Assembly: GCA_007693835.1 (NCBI GenBank)
Contig: RECW01000146.1
Span: 1-43,730, forward strand
Length of the DNA: 43,730 bases
Source: Paracoccaceae bacterium
GTDB lineage: Bacteria > Pseudomonadota > Alphaproteobacteria > Rhodobacterales > Rhodobacteraceae
Direction: 5' to 3'
The notes below the pieces were generated by a model. The model saw nothing but the letters and a program-made list of their open reading frames with translations. It searched no databases and was not told the DNA's origin. Made by a program: the position numbers and the translations under genes. The first letter of the stretch is position 1. Each line of letters opens with the position of its first letter. Shown one piece after another: positions 31,796 to 39,820 of the stretch.

Positions 31796-33460
31796 ATGGC
31801 CCGCAACCAGCATCCGCTGCTCGAAATCCGCGACCTGCGGATCGAGGGTTACGCCGACGAGAAGTGGTTCGAGATCGTCCACGGCGTCGACCTGACGCTC
31901 CATCGCGGCGAAGTGCTCGGGCTGATCGGCGAGTCGGGCGCCGGCAAGTCGACCATCGGCCTCGCCGCCATGGGCTACACCCGCGACGGCTGCCGCATCT
32001 CGGGCGGGACGATCACCTTCGACGGCATCGAGCTGACGTCGACGCCCGAGGAGGTGCGCCGCAGCCTGCGCGGCGCGCGGATCGCCTACGTCGCGCAGTC
32101 CGCGGCGGCGTCCTTCAATCCCGCCCACCGCCTGATCGACCAGCACACCGAGGCGCCCGTGCAGCACGGCGCCCGGTCGCGGCGCGAGAGCGCCGAGGAC
32201 GCCGTGGCGCTCTACCGTCGTCTGCGCCTGCCCAACCCCGACGAGATCGGCTTCCGCTACCCCCATCAGGTCTCCGGCGGGCAGCTTCAGCGCTGCATGA
32301 CGGCGATGGCGATGAGTTGTCGGCCCGACCTGATCATCTTCGACGAGCCGACCACCGCGCTGGACGTCACCACCCAGATCGAGGTGCTCGCGGCGATCCG
32401 GGACATCGTCGAACAGTTCGGCACCGCCGCGATCTACATCACCCACGACCTCGCCGTGGTCGCGCAGATGGCCGACCGCATCAAGGTGCTGCTCAAGGGC
32501 CGCGAGGTTGAGGAGGCGGAGACCCGCGTGATGCTCGACGCGCCGCGCGAGGAGTACACGCGTTCGCTCTGGGCCGTTCGCAGCTTCGCACGCGCGCAGA
32601 ACCAGCCGCCCGCGCCGTCCGAGACGCCGGTGGTCTCGGTGCGGGGCGTCACGGCGGCCTACGGCGCGACCACGGTGCTGCGGGACGTCTCGTTCGACAT
32701 GCACCAGGGCCGCACCGTGGCCGTCGTCGGGGAGTCCGGTTCCGGCAAATCGACGGCGGCGCGGGTGATCACCGGCCTGCTGCCGCCGGTCTCGGGCGGC
32801 GTCATGCTCGACGGCGCCCCCCTGCCCGGCGACTTCCGCCGCCGCACGCGGGAGCAGTTGCGCCAGGTCCAGATGATCTACCAGATGGCGGACACGGCGC
32901 TGAACCCGCGCCAGCGCATCGGCGAGATCATCGGCCGCCCGGTGGAGTTCTACCTCGGGCTGCGCGGGGTGAAGCGCAAGCAGCGGGTGGACGAGCTGCT
33001 CGACCAGATCGAGCTCGACCCGTCGAAATATTACGAGCGTTACCCGGCGGAACTGTCCGGCGGGCAGAAACAGCGGATCGGGATCGCGCGGGCGCTGGCG
33101 GCGGAGCCGAAGTTCATCATCTGCGACGAAGTGACGAGCGCGCTCGACCAGCTTGTCGCCGAGGGCATCCTCAAGCTGCTCGACCGTCTCCAGCGCGAAC
33201 TCGGGCTGGCCTACATGTTCATCACGCACGACCTCGCCACGGTGCGCGCCATCGCCGACGAGGTGGTGGTGATGAAGGATGGTCAGGTCGTGGAGGCCGG
33301 CCCCAAGGACCAGATGTTCGAGCCGCCCCACCACCCCTACACCGACCTGCTGTTGTCCTCCGTCCCCGAGATGGACCCGGACTGGCTGACCCGCCTTCTC
33401 CAGGCGCGCGGCGTCGAGAACATCGGCGAAGCGGCGAGCGCCCGGATGGACGGCGGCTGA
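31796..33460 (+). CDS. Double ATP-binding ABC transporter ATPase (DppD-DppF type fusion)
   Basis: This 554-residue protein has two complete nucleotide-binding domains and energises the two permeases encoded upstream. First domain: Walker A GESGAGKST (45-53), signature VSGGQ (159-163), Walker B IIFDEP with Glu184, His217. Second: Walker A GESGSGKST (312-320), signature LSGGQ (420-424), Walker B IICDEV with Glu445, His478. Both sites look catalytically competent; the second has DEVTSALD in place of the usual DEPTSALD. Each half ends with the oligopeptide-transporter C-terminal region (EYTRSLW, HPYTDLLLSSVP). Substrate probably short peptides or similar molecules; no binding protein is encoded here to narrow it. 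Confidence 0.94.
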   Translation: MARNQHPLLEIRDLRIEGYADEKWFEIVHGVDLTLHRGEVLGLIGESGAGKSTIGLAAMGYTRDGCRISGGTITFDGIELTSTPEEVRRSLRGARIAYVAQSAAASFNPAHRLIDQHTEAPVQHGARSRRESAEDAVALYRRLRLPNPDEIGFRYPHQVSGGQLQRCMTAMAMSCRPDLIIFDEPTTALDVTTQIEVLAAIRDIVEQFGTAAIYITHDLAVVAQMADRIKVLLKGREVEEAETRVMLDAPREEYTRSLWAVRSFARAQNQPPAPSETPVVSVRGVTAAYGATTVLRDVSFDMHQGRTVAVVGESGSGKSTAARVITGLLPPVSGGVMLDGAPLPGDFRRRTREQLRQVQMIYQMADTALNPRQRIGEIIGRPVEFYLGLRGVKRKQRVDELLDQIELDPSKYYERYPAELSGGQKQRIGIARALAAEPKFIICDEVTSALDQLVAEGILKLLDRLQRELGLAYMFITHDLATVRAIADEVVVMKDGQVVEAGPKDQMFEPPHHPYTDLLLSSVPEMDPDWLTRLLQARGVENIGEAASARMDGG

Positions 33461-33461
33461 C

Positions 33462-33478
33462 GGCGCGCAGGTCGCGCC
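33462..33478. terminator. Short hairpin between convergent ABC and grpE genes
   Basis: GGCGCG and CGCGCC flank a five-base loop directly after the double-ATPase stop, within the 49-base gap to the grpE stop. It could help end transcription from either side, but has no T-run and short GC hairpins arise easily at this base composition. Confidence 0.28.
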
Positions 33479-33509
33479 CCGCTCCGTTCGCCGGATCCCT
33501 GTCCTCGTC

Positions 33510-34142
33510 TCAGGCCGCGTCGTCCGTCTGCGACGCAGGGGCGGCCTTGGCCACGCCGACGAGCGCGGGGCGCAGCAGCCTTCCGGCGATGGTGAAGCCG
33601 GCCTGCATCACTTCGATGATGGCGCCGTTCTCGGCCCCCGGGACAGGCGCCTCGAACATCGCCTGATGCAGGTTCGGGTCGAACTTCTCGCCCTTTTCCG
33701 GCTCGACCTTCTCGATCTTGTGCTTGTGGAAGGCGTTCAGCAGTTCGCGTTGCGTCAGTTCGACGCCTTCGAAGAAGGCTGCGGCCTGCTCGCGGAGCGC
33801 CGCGTCCGCGGCGTCGATGGCGCGCGCAAGGTTGTCATGGACCGACAACAGATCACGCGCGAGCCGCGTGCCGCCATACGCTTCCGCCTCGCGCCGGTCG
33901 CGTTCCGCGCGCTTGCGGATGTTCTCGCTCTCCGCCAAGGCGTACATCAGCTTTTTCTTGTACTCGTCGCGCTCGGCTTCGAGCTCGGCCACAAGCGCCG
34001 CCGGGTCGGGTTCGGCGACGTCTTCCGGCGAACCGTCTCCAGCCGCTTCGCGCTTCTGCTCTTCGTCTGCGGTGCGGCCCGCATCCGCGTCCGCCGCGGC
34101 GGCGGTTTCCTTCGGATGGCGGGTCTCGTCCTGTTCGTTCAT
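33510..34142 (-). CDS. grpE: Nucleotide exchange factor GrpE
   Basis: This 210-residue cytoplasmic co-chaperone releases ADP from DnaK. It has an acidic, low-complexity N-terminus (about 55 residues), a long coiled-coil helix from VAELEAERDEYKKKLMYALAESENIRKR onward (cores ELEAERDEYK and ESENIRKRAERD), and the C-terminal beta domain with HQAMFEAPVPG, GAIIEVMQAGFTIAGRLLRPALVGVAK-type sequence, which is the GrpE signature. ATG 34142 is six bases after AAGGG. An ATG at 34148 would give a 4-base overlap with hrcA but sits too close to that site. It is the second gene of the hrcA-grpE pair. dnaK and dnaJ are not in the window. Confidence 0.95.
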   Translation of the reverse strand: MNEQDETRHPKETAAAADADAGRTADEEQKREAAGDGSPEDVAEPDPAALVAELEAERDEYKKKLMYALAESENIRKRAERDRREAEAYGGTRLARDLLSVHDNLARAIDAADAALREQAAAFFEGVELTQRELLNAFHKHKIEKVEPEKGEKFDPNLHQAMFEAPVPGAENGAIIEVMQAGFTIAGRLLRPALVGVAKAAPASQTDDAA

Positions 34143-34144
34143 GC

Positions 34145-35242
34145 TCATCCCTTCTTCGGCGCGCCCGCCCGGTCGGCCACCAGGCGCCCTACGAGGCGGG
34201 CGGTGTAGTCCACGATCGGCACGATGCGGCCGTAGTTCAGCCGCGTCGGGCCGATGACGCCGATCGCGCCGACCAGTTTCCGCTCGGCGTTCATATACGG
34301 AGAAATGACCAGAGAGGAACCCGACAGCGAGAAAAGCTTGTTTTCCGAGCCGATGAAGATGCGCACGCCTTCGGCTTCGGCCGCGAGATCGAGCAACTGG
34401 GCGATGTCGCGCTTGCGCTCGAGGTCGTCGAACAATTGCCGCATGCGTTCGAGCTGGAGCGCATCCTGCGCCGCGTCGATCAGGTTGGCGCGGCCGCGGA
34501 CGATCAGCCGCTCCGGGCCGTCGCTCATCTCGCCCGACCATATCGCGACGCCCTTCTCGACCATCTCCGCCGCCAGCGCGTCGAGCTCCGCCCGCCGGTG
34601 GGCGATTTCGGCGGCGACCACCCGCCCCGCCTCCGCCAGCGTCCGCCCTTGCAGGGCGGCGTTCAGGAAGTTCGCGGCTTCGCGCATCGCCGAGGGCGTA
34701 AGGCCGGCCGGCGGCGCGAACAGCCGATTCTCGACCGTTCCGTCCTCCGTGACCAGCACCACCAGCGCCCGGTCAGCCGCCAGACCGACGAACTCGACGT
34801 GGCGGATCGGCGCTTCGATCTTGGGCGCGAACACGATCGAGGCGCACTGCGAGAGGCCCGAGAGCATCGCTCCGGCCTCGTCGAGGACGGCCGTCATGTC
34901 GCCGTCGACGGCGCCGACGGCCGTGTCGATCGCGCCGCGCTCGGCCTCCGAGATGTCGCCGATCTCCAGCAGGGCGTCGACGAACAGCCGCAGGCCGAGA
35001 TGGGTCGGCACGCGCCCGGCGCTGACATGCGGGCTGTCGAGCACCCCGATCGATTCGAGGTCCTGCATCACGTTGCGGATGGACGCCGCCGAGAGGCTCA
35101 TGGCGAGTTGCTTCGACAGCGTCCGAGATCCCACCGGCTCGCCGGTCTCGAGATAGGTCTCGACGAGCTGGCGGAACACGGCGCGGCTGCGGTCGTTCAT
35201 GTCGGCCAGCGCGGCCGGCACATCCCTCATGCTTCTGTCCAT
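34145..35242 (-). CDS. hrcA: Heat-inducible transcription repressor HrcA
   Basis: This 365-residue regulator represses heat-shock genes by binding CIRCE operators. The N-terminal winged helix is visible in FRQLVETYLETGEPVGSRTLSK and LSAASIRNVMQDLESIGVL, followed by SAGRVPTHLGLRLFVDALL. The C-terminal GAF-like domain includes SIVFAPK, HVEFVGL, and the end block FSLSGSSLVISPYMNAERKLVGAIGVIGPTRLNYGRIVPIVDYTA (cores GAIGVIGPTRLNY and VPIVDYTA). ATG 35242 has GGAG eight bases upstream. The stop overlaps the grpE start region. The 58 bases between this gene and the upstream oxidoreductase gene contain no recognisable CIRCE repeat. Confidence 0.95.
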   Translation of the reverse strand: MDRSMRDVPAALADMNDRSRAVFRQLVETYLETGEPVGSRTLSKQLAMSLSAASIRNVMQDLESIGVLDSPHVSAGRVPTHLGLRLFVDALLEIGDISEAERGAIDTAVGAVDGDMTAVLDEAGAMLSGLSQCASIVFAPKIEAPIRHVEFVGLAADRALVVLVTEDGTVENRLFAPPAGLTPSAMREAANFLNAALQGRTLAEAGRVVAAEIAHRRAELDALAAEMVEKGVAIWSGEMSDGPERLIVRGRANLIDAAQDALQLERMRQLFDDLERKRDIAQLLDLAAEAEGVRIFIGSENKLFSLSGSSLVISPYMNAERKLVGAIGVIGPTRLNYGRIVPIVDYTARLVGRLVADRAGAPKKG

Positions 35243-35300
35243 CGGTTGCTCTCCGCAATCGACAGACATGGCGCGCGGCCGACGCGCGCGCAAGCGGCTC

Positions 35301-36281
35301 TCACGGCAGGCGCACCACGACGGTGCCCGACGGACCCGCCTCGACGGCGGCATGCGCCTCTGCGACCGCGTCGAGGGCGAAGACCGGCCCGACGGCGCAG
35401 TTCAGCGCGCCCGCTTCGAGCCAGCGCACGATCTGGGCGATTCCGCGACGTCGGGTCTCCGCGTCGAGCAGGTACACCAGAAGCGTCTTCAGCGTCACGT
35501 TGCGGAACATCAGGTCGTAGAATGGCAGCGCCGGCGTGCGCTGGCCCATGGAGGCGTAGGCCACGATCGTTCCGCCTTCGCGGATCAGCGCGAGGCTGTC
35601 GGCGAGGTTGGCGCCGAAGTCGACGTCGACGATCCGGTCGACGCCGGCCCCGTAGGTGAAGTCGTTGACGGCGCGCACCACGTTCTCGCGCTTGTAGTCG
35701 ACCACGAGATCGGCTCCGACCACCCGGGCCGCCTTCTCCGGCCCGCTGACGGTGGCGATCACCTGCGCCCCGGAAAGCTTCGCCATCTGGACGGCGTAGC
35801 GCCCGACAGCTCCCGCCCCGCCCGTGACGAGAACCGTGCGCCCCTCGACGGGTCCATCGCCGCACACCGCCGCCCAGGCCGTCATCGCCGGGATCCCGAG
35901 CGTCGCGCCGGCGTCGAAGCTCGTCGCCTCCGGCAGAGGCGCGGCCTGCTCGGCGGGCAGAGAGACGTACTCGGCGGCCGTGCCCATGGCGCGGCGCCAC
36001 TGGGCGTTCCAGAGCCAGACGCGTTGCCCGAGGCGCCGCCGGTCAGCCCACGGGCCGACGGCCTCGATCACGCCGGCGCCGTCGGAATGCGGGATGATCC
36101 GCGCATAGGGCATCTCGGCGCCGGGACGCTGACCGGCGCGCAGCTTGACGTCGGAGGGGTTCACGCCCGATGTGGCGAGGCGCACCAGCGCTTCGCCCGA
36201 CCCGGGCCGAGGCGTGTCCACCTCGCCGACGCGCAGAACATCAGACGCCGGTCCGAACCGCTCGTAGTAGGCCGCCTTCAT
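35301..36281 (-). CDS. NADPH:quinone reductase-like medium-chain oxidoreductase
   Basis: This 326-residue protein is a zinc-free medium-chain dehydrogenase/reductase of the quinone-oxidoreductase class. It starts MKAAYYERFGPASDVLRVGEV, has GVNPSDVKLRAG, PHSDGAGVIEAVG, and the NADPH-binding motif VTGGAGAVGRYAVQMAKL (core GGAGAVGR), then FDAGATLGIPAMTAW before it. No structural zinc cysteines are present. The substrate is unknown. ATG 36281 follows GGAG. An upstream in-frame GTG/ATG region to 36314 has no support. It lies 61 bases downstream of mrpG on the same strand and 58 bases upstream of hrcA. Confidence 0.88.
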   Translation of the reverse strand: MKAAYYERFGPASDVLRVGEVDTPRPGSGEALVRLATSGVNPSDVKLRAGQRPGAEMPYARIIPHSDGAGVIEAVGPWADRRRLGQRVWLWNAQWRRAMGTAAEYVSLPAEQAAPLPEATSFDAGATLGIPAMTAWAAVCGDGPVEGRTVLVTGGAGAVGRYAVQMAKLSGAQVIATVSGPEKAARVVGADLVVDYKRENVVRAVNDFTYGAGVDRIVDVDFGANLADSLALIREGGTIVAYASMGQRTPALPFYDLMFRNVTLKTLLVYLLDAETRRRGIAQIVRWLEAGALNCAVGPVFALDAVAEAHAAVEAGPSGTVVVRLP

Positions 36282-36342
36282 CGCGTCTCCATGCCCTGCT
36301 TCGCGCTCGACCATAGCGCGACGGCGCCGCAGCTGCGAAGCC

Positions 36343-36699
36343 TCAACTGTCCGGCTTGTCGCTCGGCGCGCAGGCGTCGCGCTCGCGCTGCGACATGCCG
36401 CGATAGACGGCGCGCCCGATCAGATGGGCGGCGATGGGGGCGGTCGCGATGATGAACAGGATGACGGCGACCGCCTTCGCCTTCGGCCCGCCGCCCTCCA
36501 GCCCGATCAGCAGCGCCGCGACGATCATGCCGAGGCCGAGGGTCGCCGCCTTGGTGGAGGCGTGCATCCGCACGAAAACGTCCTCCATGCGCACGACGCC
36601 GAGCGCGGCGATCAGCACGAAGGCCGCGCCGCCCAGCAACAGCGCCGCGCCGAAGGCGTCGAGGGCGATCAGCAGCGTCTCCGCGATCTGCGCCCTCAT
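36343..36699 (-). CDS. mrpG: Mrp Na+/H+ antiporter subunit G
   Basis: This 118-residue membrane protein is the MrpG/MnhG subunit. It has three hydrophobic segments and the family motif ALGVVRMEDVFVRMHASTKAATLG, followed by LFIIATAPIAAHLIGRAVYR. The subunit is one of seven that form the Mrp complex, which exchanges cytoplasmic Na+ (or K+) for protons. ATG 36699 overlaps the mrpF stop (ATGA) and has an AGGAGGG site inside the mrpF end. It is the last gene of the operon. Confidence 0.94.
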   Translation of the reverse strand: MRAQIAETLLIALDAFGAALLLGGAAFVLIAALGVVRMEDVFVRMHASTKAATLGLGMIVAALLIGLEGGGPKAKAVAVILFIIATAPIAAHLIGRAVYRGMSQRERDACAPSDKPDS

Positions 36700-37028
36700 G
36701 GCCGGCCCTCCTGCTGCGTCGGCTTGGGCTTCGCGGCCGGCGCGCGGTCAATGTAGCGCGCGAAGGCGACCGTCGCGAGAAACGCGACCAGCGCGAGCGC
36801 GATGGCCGCGTCGAGATAGGCCCCGTCGCCGAGCGCCAGCGCGAACAGCGTCAGCAGCACGACGGTGATCGAGCTGACCAGATCGAGCGCGACCACCCGG
36901 TCGGCGAGGGTCGGCCCGCGCACCAGCCGCACGAACACAAGACCGAGCGACAATGCGGAAACGGCGATGGCGATCACCACCGCGTCGCCCATCAGCCCCG
37001 GCAGGGATGTCTCGATGACGTCGATCAT
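36696..37028 (-). CDS. mrpF: Mrp Na+/H+ antiporter subunit F
   Basis: This 110-residue membrane protein has three hydrophobic segments and the MrpF core LVRGPTLADRVVALDLVSSI, then ALGDGAYLDAAIALALVAFLATVAFARYI. The C-terminal tail is Pro/Lys-rich and variable. Start ATG 37028 overlaps the mrpE stop by four bases, and its own stop overlaps mrpG, so E, F and G are translationally coupled. Confidence 0.94.
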   Translation of the reverse strand: MIDVIETSLPGLMGDAVVIAIAVSALSLGLVFVRLVRGPTLADRVVALDLVSSITVVLLTLFALALGDGAYLDAAIALALVAFLATVAFARYIDRAPAAKPKPTQQEGRP

Positions 37029-37498
37029 GTCAGCACCTCGATGACGCGCCGCTCGACCTCCTGCTTCAGGCCGCGCGCGACGTCCTCGGGATCGTCGGCG
37101 AACATCGCGTGGATCAGCAGGACGCGCCGGTCGGGGTCGAAATCGACGCTGAGCGTGCCGGGGGTGAGCGTGATCAGGTTCGCCGTCAGCATCACCCCGA
37201 AGTCGCTCTCGACGTCGAGCGGCATCTCGACGAAGCGGTTGCGGCCGCGGTGATTGGCGAAAAGCACCGCCGAGGCGACCTGCACGCTCGACTTCACCAG
37301 ATCCTGGATGAAGAAAAGCATCAGGCCGAAGGTGGCGCGGGTGCGGCGGAAATACTGCGTTTCGCCGTAGATCTCGGAGAACGCGTAGAGGGCGCCGAAG
37401 CCCGCGACGTAGCCGAGGAACAGCGTGCCGGCGCTGAAGTCGCCGGCCACCGCCGCCCAGGCGACGGCGATCATCAGGTTGACGGGCAGCAGCGTCAT
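37025..37498 (-). CDS. mrpE: Mrp Na+/H+ antiporter subunit E
   Basis: This 157-residue membrane protein matches MrpE: hydrophobic N-terminal helices (PVNLMIAVAWAAVAGDFSAGTLFLGYVAG region), FFIQDLVKSSVQVASAVL, and the soluble-looking C-terminal part with LTANLITLTPGTLSVDFD and LLIHAMFADDPE. The motif TANxITLTPGT is diagnostic for the family. ATG 37498 overlaps the mrpD stop (ATGA) and follows GGGAGGG. A longer open frame upstream overlaps mrpD and is out of register with the family start. Confidence 0.94.
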   Translation of the reverse strand: MTLLPVNLMIAVAWAAVAGDFSAGTLFLGYVAGFGALYAFSEIYGETQYFRRTRATFGLMLFFIQDLVKSSVQVASAVLFANHRGRNRFVEMPLDVESDFGVMLTANLITLTPGTLSVDFDPDRRVLLIHAMFADDPEDVARGLKQEVERRVIEVLT

Positions 37499-38988
37499 GG
37501 CGTCCCTCCCAGCACCGCCGCGATGTAGGCGGAGGGGTCGGCGAGTTGCGCCCCCGCGATCTGCGCGAAGGCGATGAACGGCGCCGGCTGCACGCCGATG
37601 TAGGTCACGATCCCCACCATCGCGAGCGTCGCGGCGAGCGCGGGGATCGGGACCGGGGGGCGCTCCGTCGCCAGCGCCGGCGCCGCCGCCGGGCGCGGCT
37701 TCCAGAACAGCTCCGAGAACATCCGCGCCATCGCGTAGAGCGTCAGCAGCCCGACGCCGAGCGCCAGCGCCGCGAGCCACCACGCCTCCGCCGCCAGCGC
37801 CGCGTCGACCAGCAGCACCTTCGCCCAGAAACCGGAGAACGGCGGCACGCCGGCGAGCGCCAGCCCCGGCAGCAGGAACAGCGCGCCGAGCATGGGCGCG
37901 ACCGGCCAGAGCCCGCCCGAGAGCCGGAAGTCCTCGCTCCCGCCGCGCCGAACCGCCAGCCACGCCACCGCGAACAGGGCGACCTTCAGGAACATGTCCT
38001 GCAACAGATAGAAGACGCCCGCGGCGATCGCCGCTTCCGTGCCGATGGAGAGCGCGACGATCATGAAGCCGATCGAGGCGATCACCGAGAAGGACAGCAC
38101 CCGGCGGACCTCGCGTTCGGCCAGCGCCCCGAACACGCCGACCACCATGGTCAGCGCGCCCGCCGCCATCAGCACTTCGGCGAGGTACGGCGTGTCGGGC
38201 GGGTAGATCAGCGTGAAGGTGCGGAAGATGGCGTAGACGCCGACCTTGGTGAGCAACGCCGCGAAGATGGCCGACACGGTGAAGGACGGCGTGTGGTAGG
38301 AGGCCGGCAGCCAGAAGAACACCGGGAACAGCGCCGCCTTGGCGCCGAAGGCGAACAGCAGCAGCGCGCCGGTGGCGTAGAGCTTGCGCGGATCGTCGAT
38401 CTCGGCGACCGCGCGATGCAGATCCGCCATGTTGAGCGCGCCGGTCGCCCCGTAGAGCAGGCCGACGCCGGTCAGGAAGCCGATCGTCGCCGTGAGGTTC
38501 AGCGCGACGTAGCGGATCGCGCCGTCGAACTGCCGCCGCCCGCCGCGCACCACCAGCAGGCCGAAGGACGCGATCAGCAGAACCTCGAACCAGACGTAGA
38601 GATTGAACAGGTCGCCGGTGACGAAGGCGCCCGAGACGCCGCCGAGCATCACGTGCAGCAGCGTGTGGTGGCCGCGAAGCTCGCTGGTCTCCTCGACTTC
38701 GGAGAAGCCGAAGAGCACGACGGCGACCCCGCAGATCGACGTCACCAGCAGCAGCCCCGCCGACAGCATGTCGGCCGCGAGCGTGATGCCGAAAGGCGCG
38801 GGCCAGCCGCCCATCTGTTCCGCGAACGGCCCTTCGGCCAGCACCGCCTCGGCGATGCGCGAGGCGACGATCACCGATGCGGCCGCGCCGATCAGGCTCG
38901 CGAGGCGCTGGAAGGGCGGCGACGCCCTCAGCGCGAGACAGACGACGCCGGTCAGGAACGGCACCGCGATGGGCAGGGCGAGCAGCAT
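37495..38988 (-). CDS. mrpD: Mrp Na+/H+ antiporter subunit D
   Basis: This 497-residue, about 14-helix membrane protein is homologous to proton-pumping NADH dehydrogenase subunits NuoN/M. Motifs include TSICGVAVVLFGFSEVEE, GDLFNLYVWFEVLLIASFGLLV, FGAKAALFPVFFWLPASYHTPS with the conserved Lys, TKVGVYAIFRTFTLI and AGVPPFSGFWAKVLLVDAAL. MrpD is thought to take part in ion translocation together with MrpA. The start at 38988 lies six bases after the mrpC stop. Confidence 0.95.
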   Translation of the reverse strand: MLLALPIAVPFLTGVVCLALRASPPFQRLASLIGAAASVIVASRIAEAVLAEGPFAEQMGGWPAPFGITLAADMLSAGLLLVTSICGVAVVLFGFSEVEETSELRGHHTLLHVMLGGVSGAFVTGDLFNLYVWFEVLLIASFGLLVVRGGRRQFDGAIRYVALNLTATIGFLTGVGLLYGATGALNMADLHRAVAEIDDPRKLYATGALLLFAFGAKAALFPVFFWLPASYHTPSFTVSAIFAALLTKVGVYAIFRTFTLIYPPDTPYLAEVLMAAGALTMVVGVFGALAEREVRRVLSFSVIASIGFMIVALSIGTEAAIAAGVFYLLQDMFLKVALFAVAWLAVRRGGSEDFRLSGGLWPVAPMLGALFLLPGLALAGVPPFSGFWAKVLLVDAALAAEAWWLAALALGVGLLTLYAMARMFSELFWKPRPAAAPALATERPPVPIPALAATLAMVGIVTYIGVQPAPFIAFAQIAGAQLADPSAYIAAVLGGTP

Positions 38989-38994
38989 CGGTCG

Positions 38995-39348
38995 TCAGCC
39001 CCTCGGCTCTGCGTTTTCGATCTCGTCGATCTCGACGGTGCCGAAGGCCCCGTAGAGGCGGTAGACCAGCACCAGGGTGAAGGCGAGCAGGCCGAAGCCG
39101 ATGACGATCGCCGTCAGGATCAGCGCCTGGGGGAGCGCGTTGGCGACGTCGCCGGTCGGCGCCTTCTCGCCCTCGGCGATGAAGGGCGGCGCGGCGAAGG
39201 AGAGCCGGCCGGCCTCGAAGATCGCGAGGTTCACCGCGTTCGACAGCAGCGACAGACCCACGATGAACCGCAGCATGTTGCCCGCGAGCATGAGGTAGAC
39301 GCTGACGGCGGCCATCAGGCCGATCAGCGCCGCCATGATCAGCTCCAT
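38995..39348 (-). CDS. mrpC: Mrp Na+/H+ antiporter subunit C
   Basis: This 117-residue, three-helix membrane protein is the NuoK-like subunit. The core GLMAAVSVYLMLAGNMLRFIVGLSLLSNAVNLAIF and the following DVANALPQALILTAIVIGFGLLAF (diagnostic pieces: LLSNAVNL, PQALILTAIVIG) identify it. The segment between holds GRLSFAAPPFIAEGEKAPTG. The start is four bases after the mrpB stop, so translation is probably coupled. Confidence 0.95.
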   Translation of the reverse strand: MELIMAALIGLMAAVSVYLMLAGNMLRFIVGLSLLSNAVNLAIFEAGRLSFAAPPFIAEGEKAPTGDVANALPQALILTAIVIGFGLLAFTLVLVYRLYGAFGTVEIDEIENAEPRG

Positions 39349-39352
39349 TCCG

Positions 39353-39820
39353 TCACCTCTCGCCGCTCTGGTCGGCGTCCTCGTCGTCCGGCGAACGCGA
39401 CGCGTCGTCCTCCAGCGCGAGGAACAGCGCCGTCACGGCCCCCACCACCACCATGTAGACGCCCACGTCGAAGAGCAGCGCCGAGCCGACCGGCAGCCCC
39501 TCCTTCTTGCCGTCCTCGACGACGAGGAACGGCCAGACGCTCTCGAGGAAGGCGTCGCCCTCCCACCAGCCCCAGACGCCGGCCATCACGGCCGCGCCGA
39601 GCCCGAGCATCGACAGCAGCTCCGGCGCGATGCGCATGGCGCGGCGCACGGCGCCGGTGTCCTCCGCCTTGGCGTAGAGGGCGAAGGCGGTCGCGGCCAC
39701 CAGGCCGCCGATGAAGCCCCCGCCCGGCTCGTTGTGCCCGCGCAGCAGGATGAACAGCGAGTAGGCGAGCATCAGCGGCGCGAGGAAGCGCGTGGCGGCG
39801 GAGAGGATCAGCGAGTTCAT
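39353..39820 (-). CDS. mrpB: Mrp Na+/H+ antiporter subunit B
   Basis: This 155-residue membrane protein matches MrpB/Mnh[39 protein letters not shown], whose [12 protein letters not shown] piece is the family signature, then [14 protein letters not shown] and [22 protein letters not shown]. The C-terminus is acidic and variable. Its start overlaps the mrpA stop by four bases. A separate MrpB confirms the seven-gene group 1 arrangement rather than the MrpA-B fused six-gene type. Confidence 0.95.
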   Translation of the reverse strand: MNSLILSAATRFLAPLMLAYSLFILLRGHNEPGGGFIGGLVAATAFALYAKAEDTGAVRRAMRIAPELLSMLGLGAAVMAGVWGWWEGDAFLESVWPFLVVEDGKKEGLPVGSALLFDVGVYMVVVGAVTALFLALEDDASRSPDDEDADQSGER

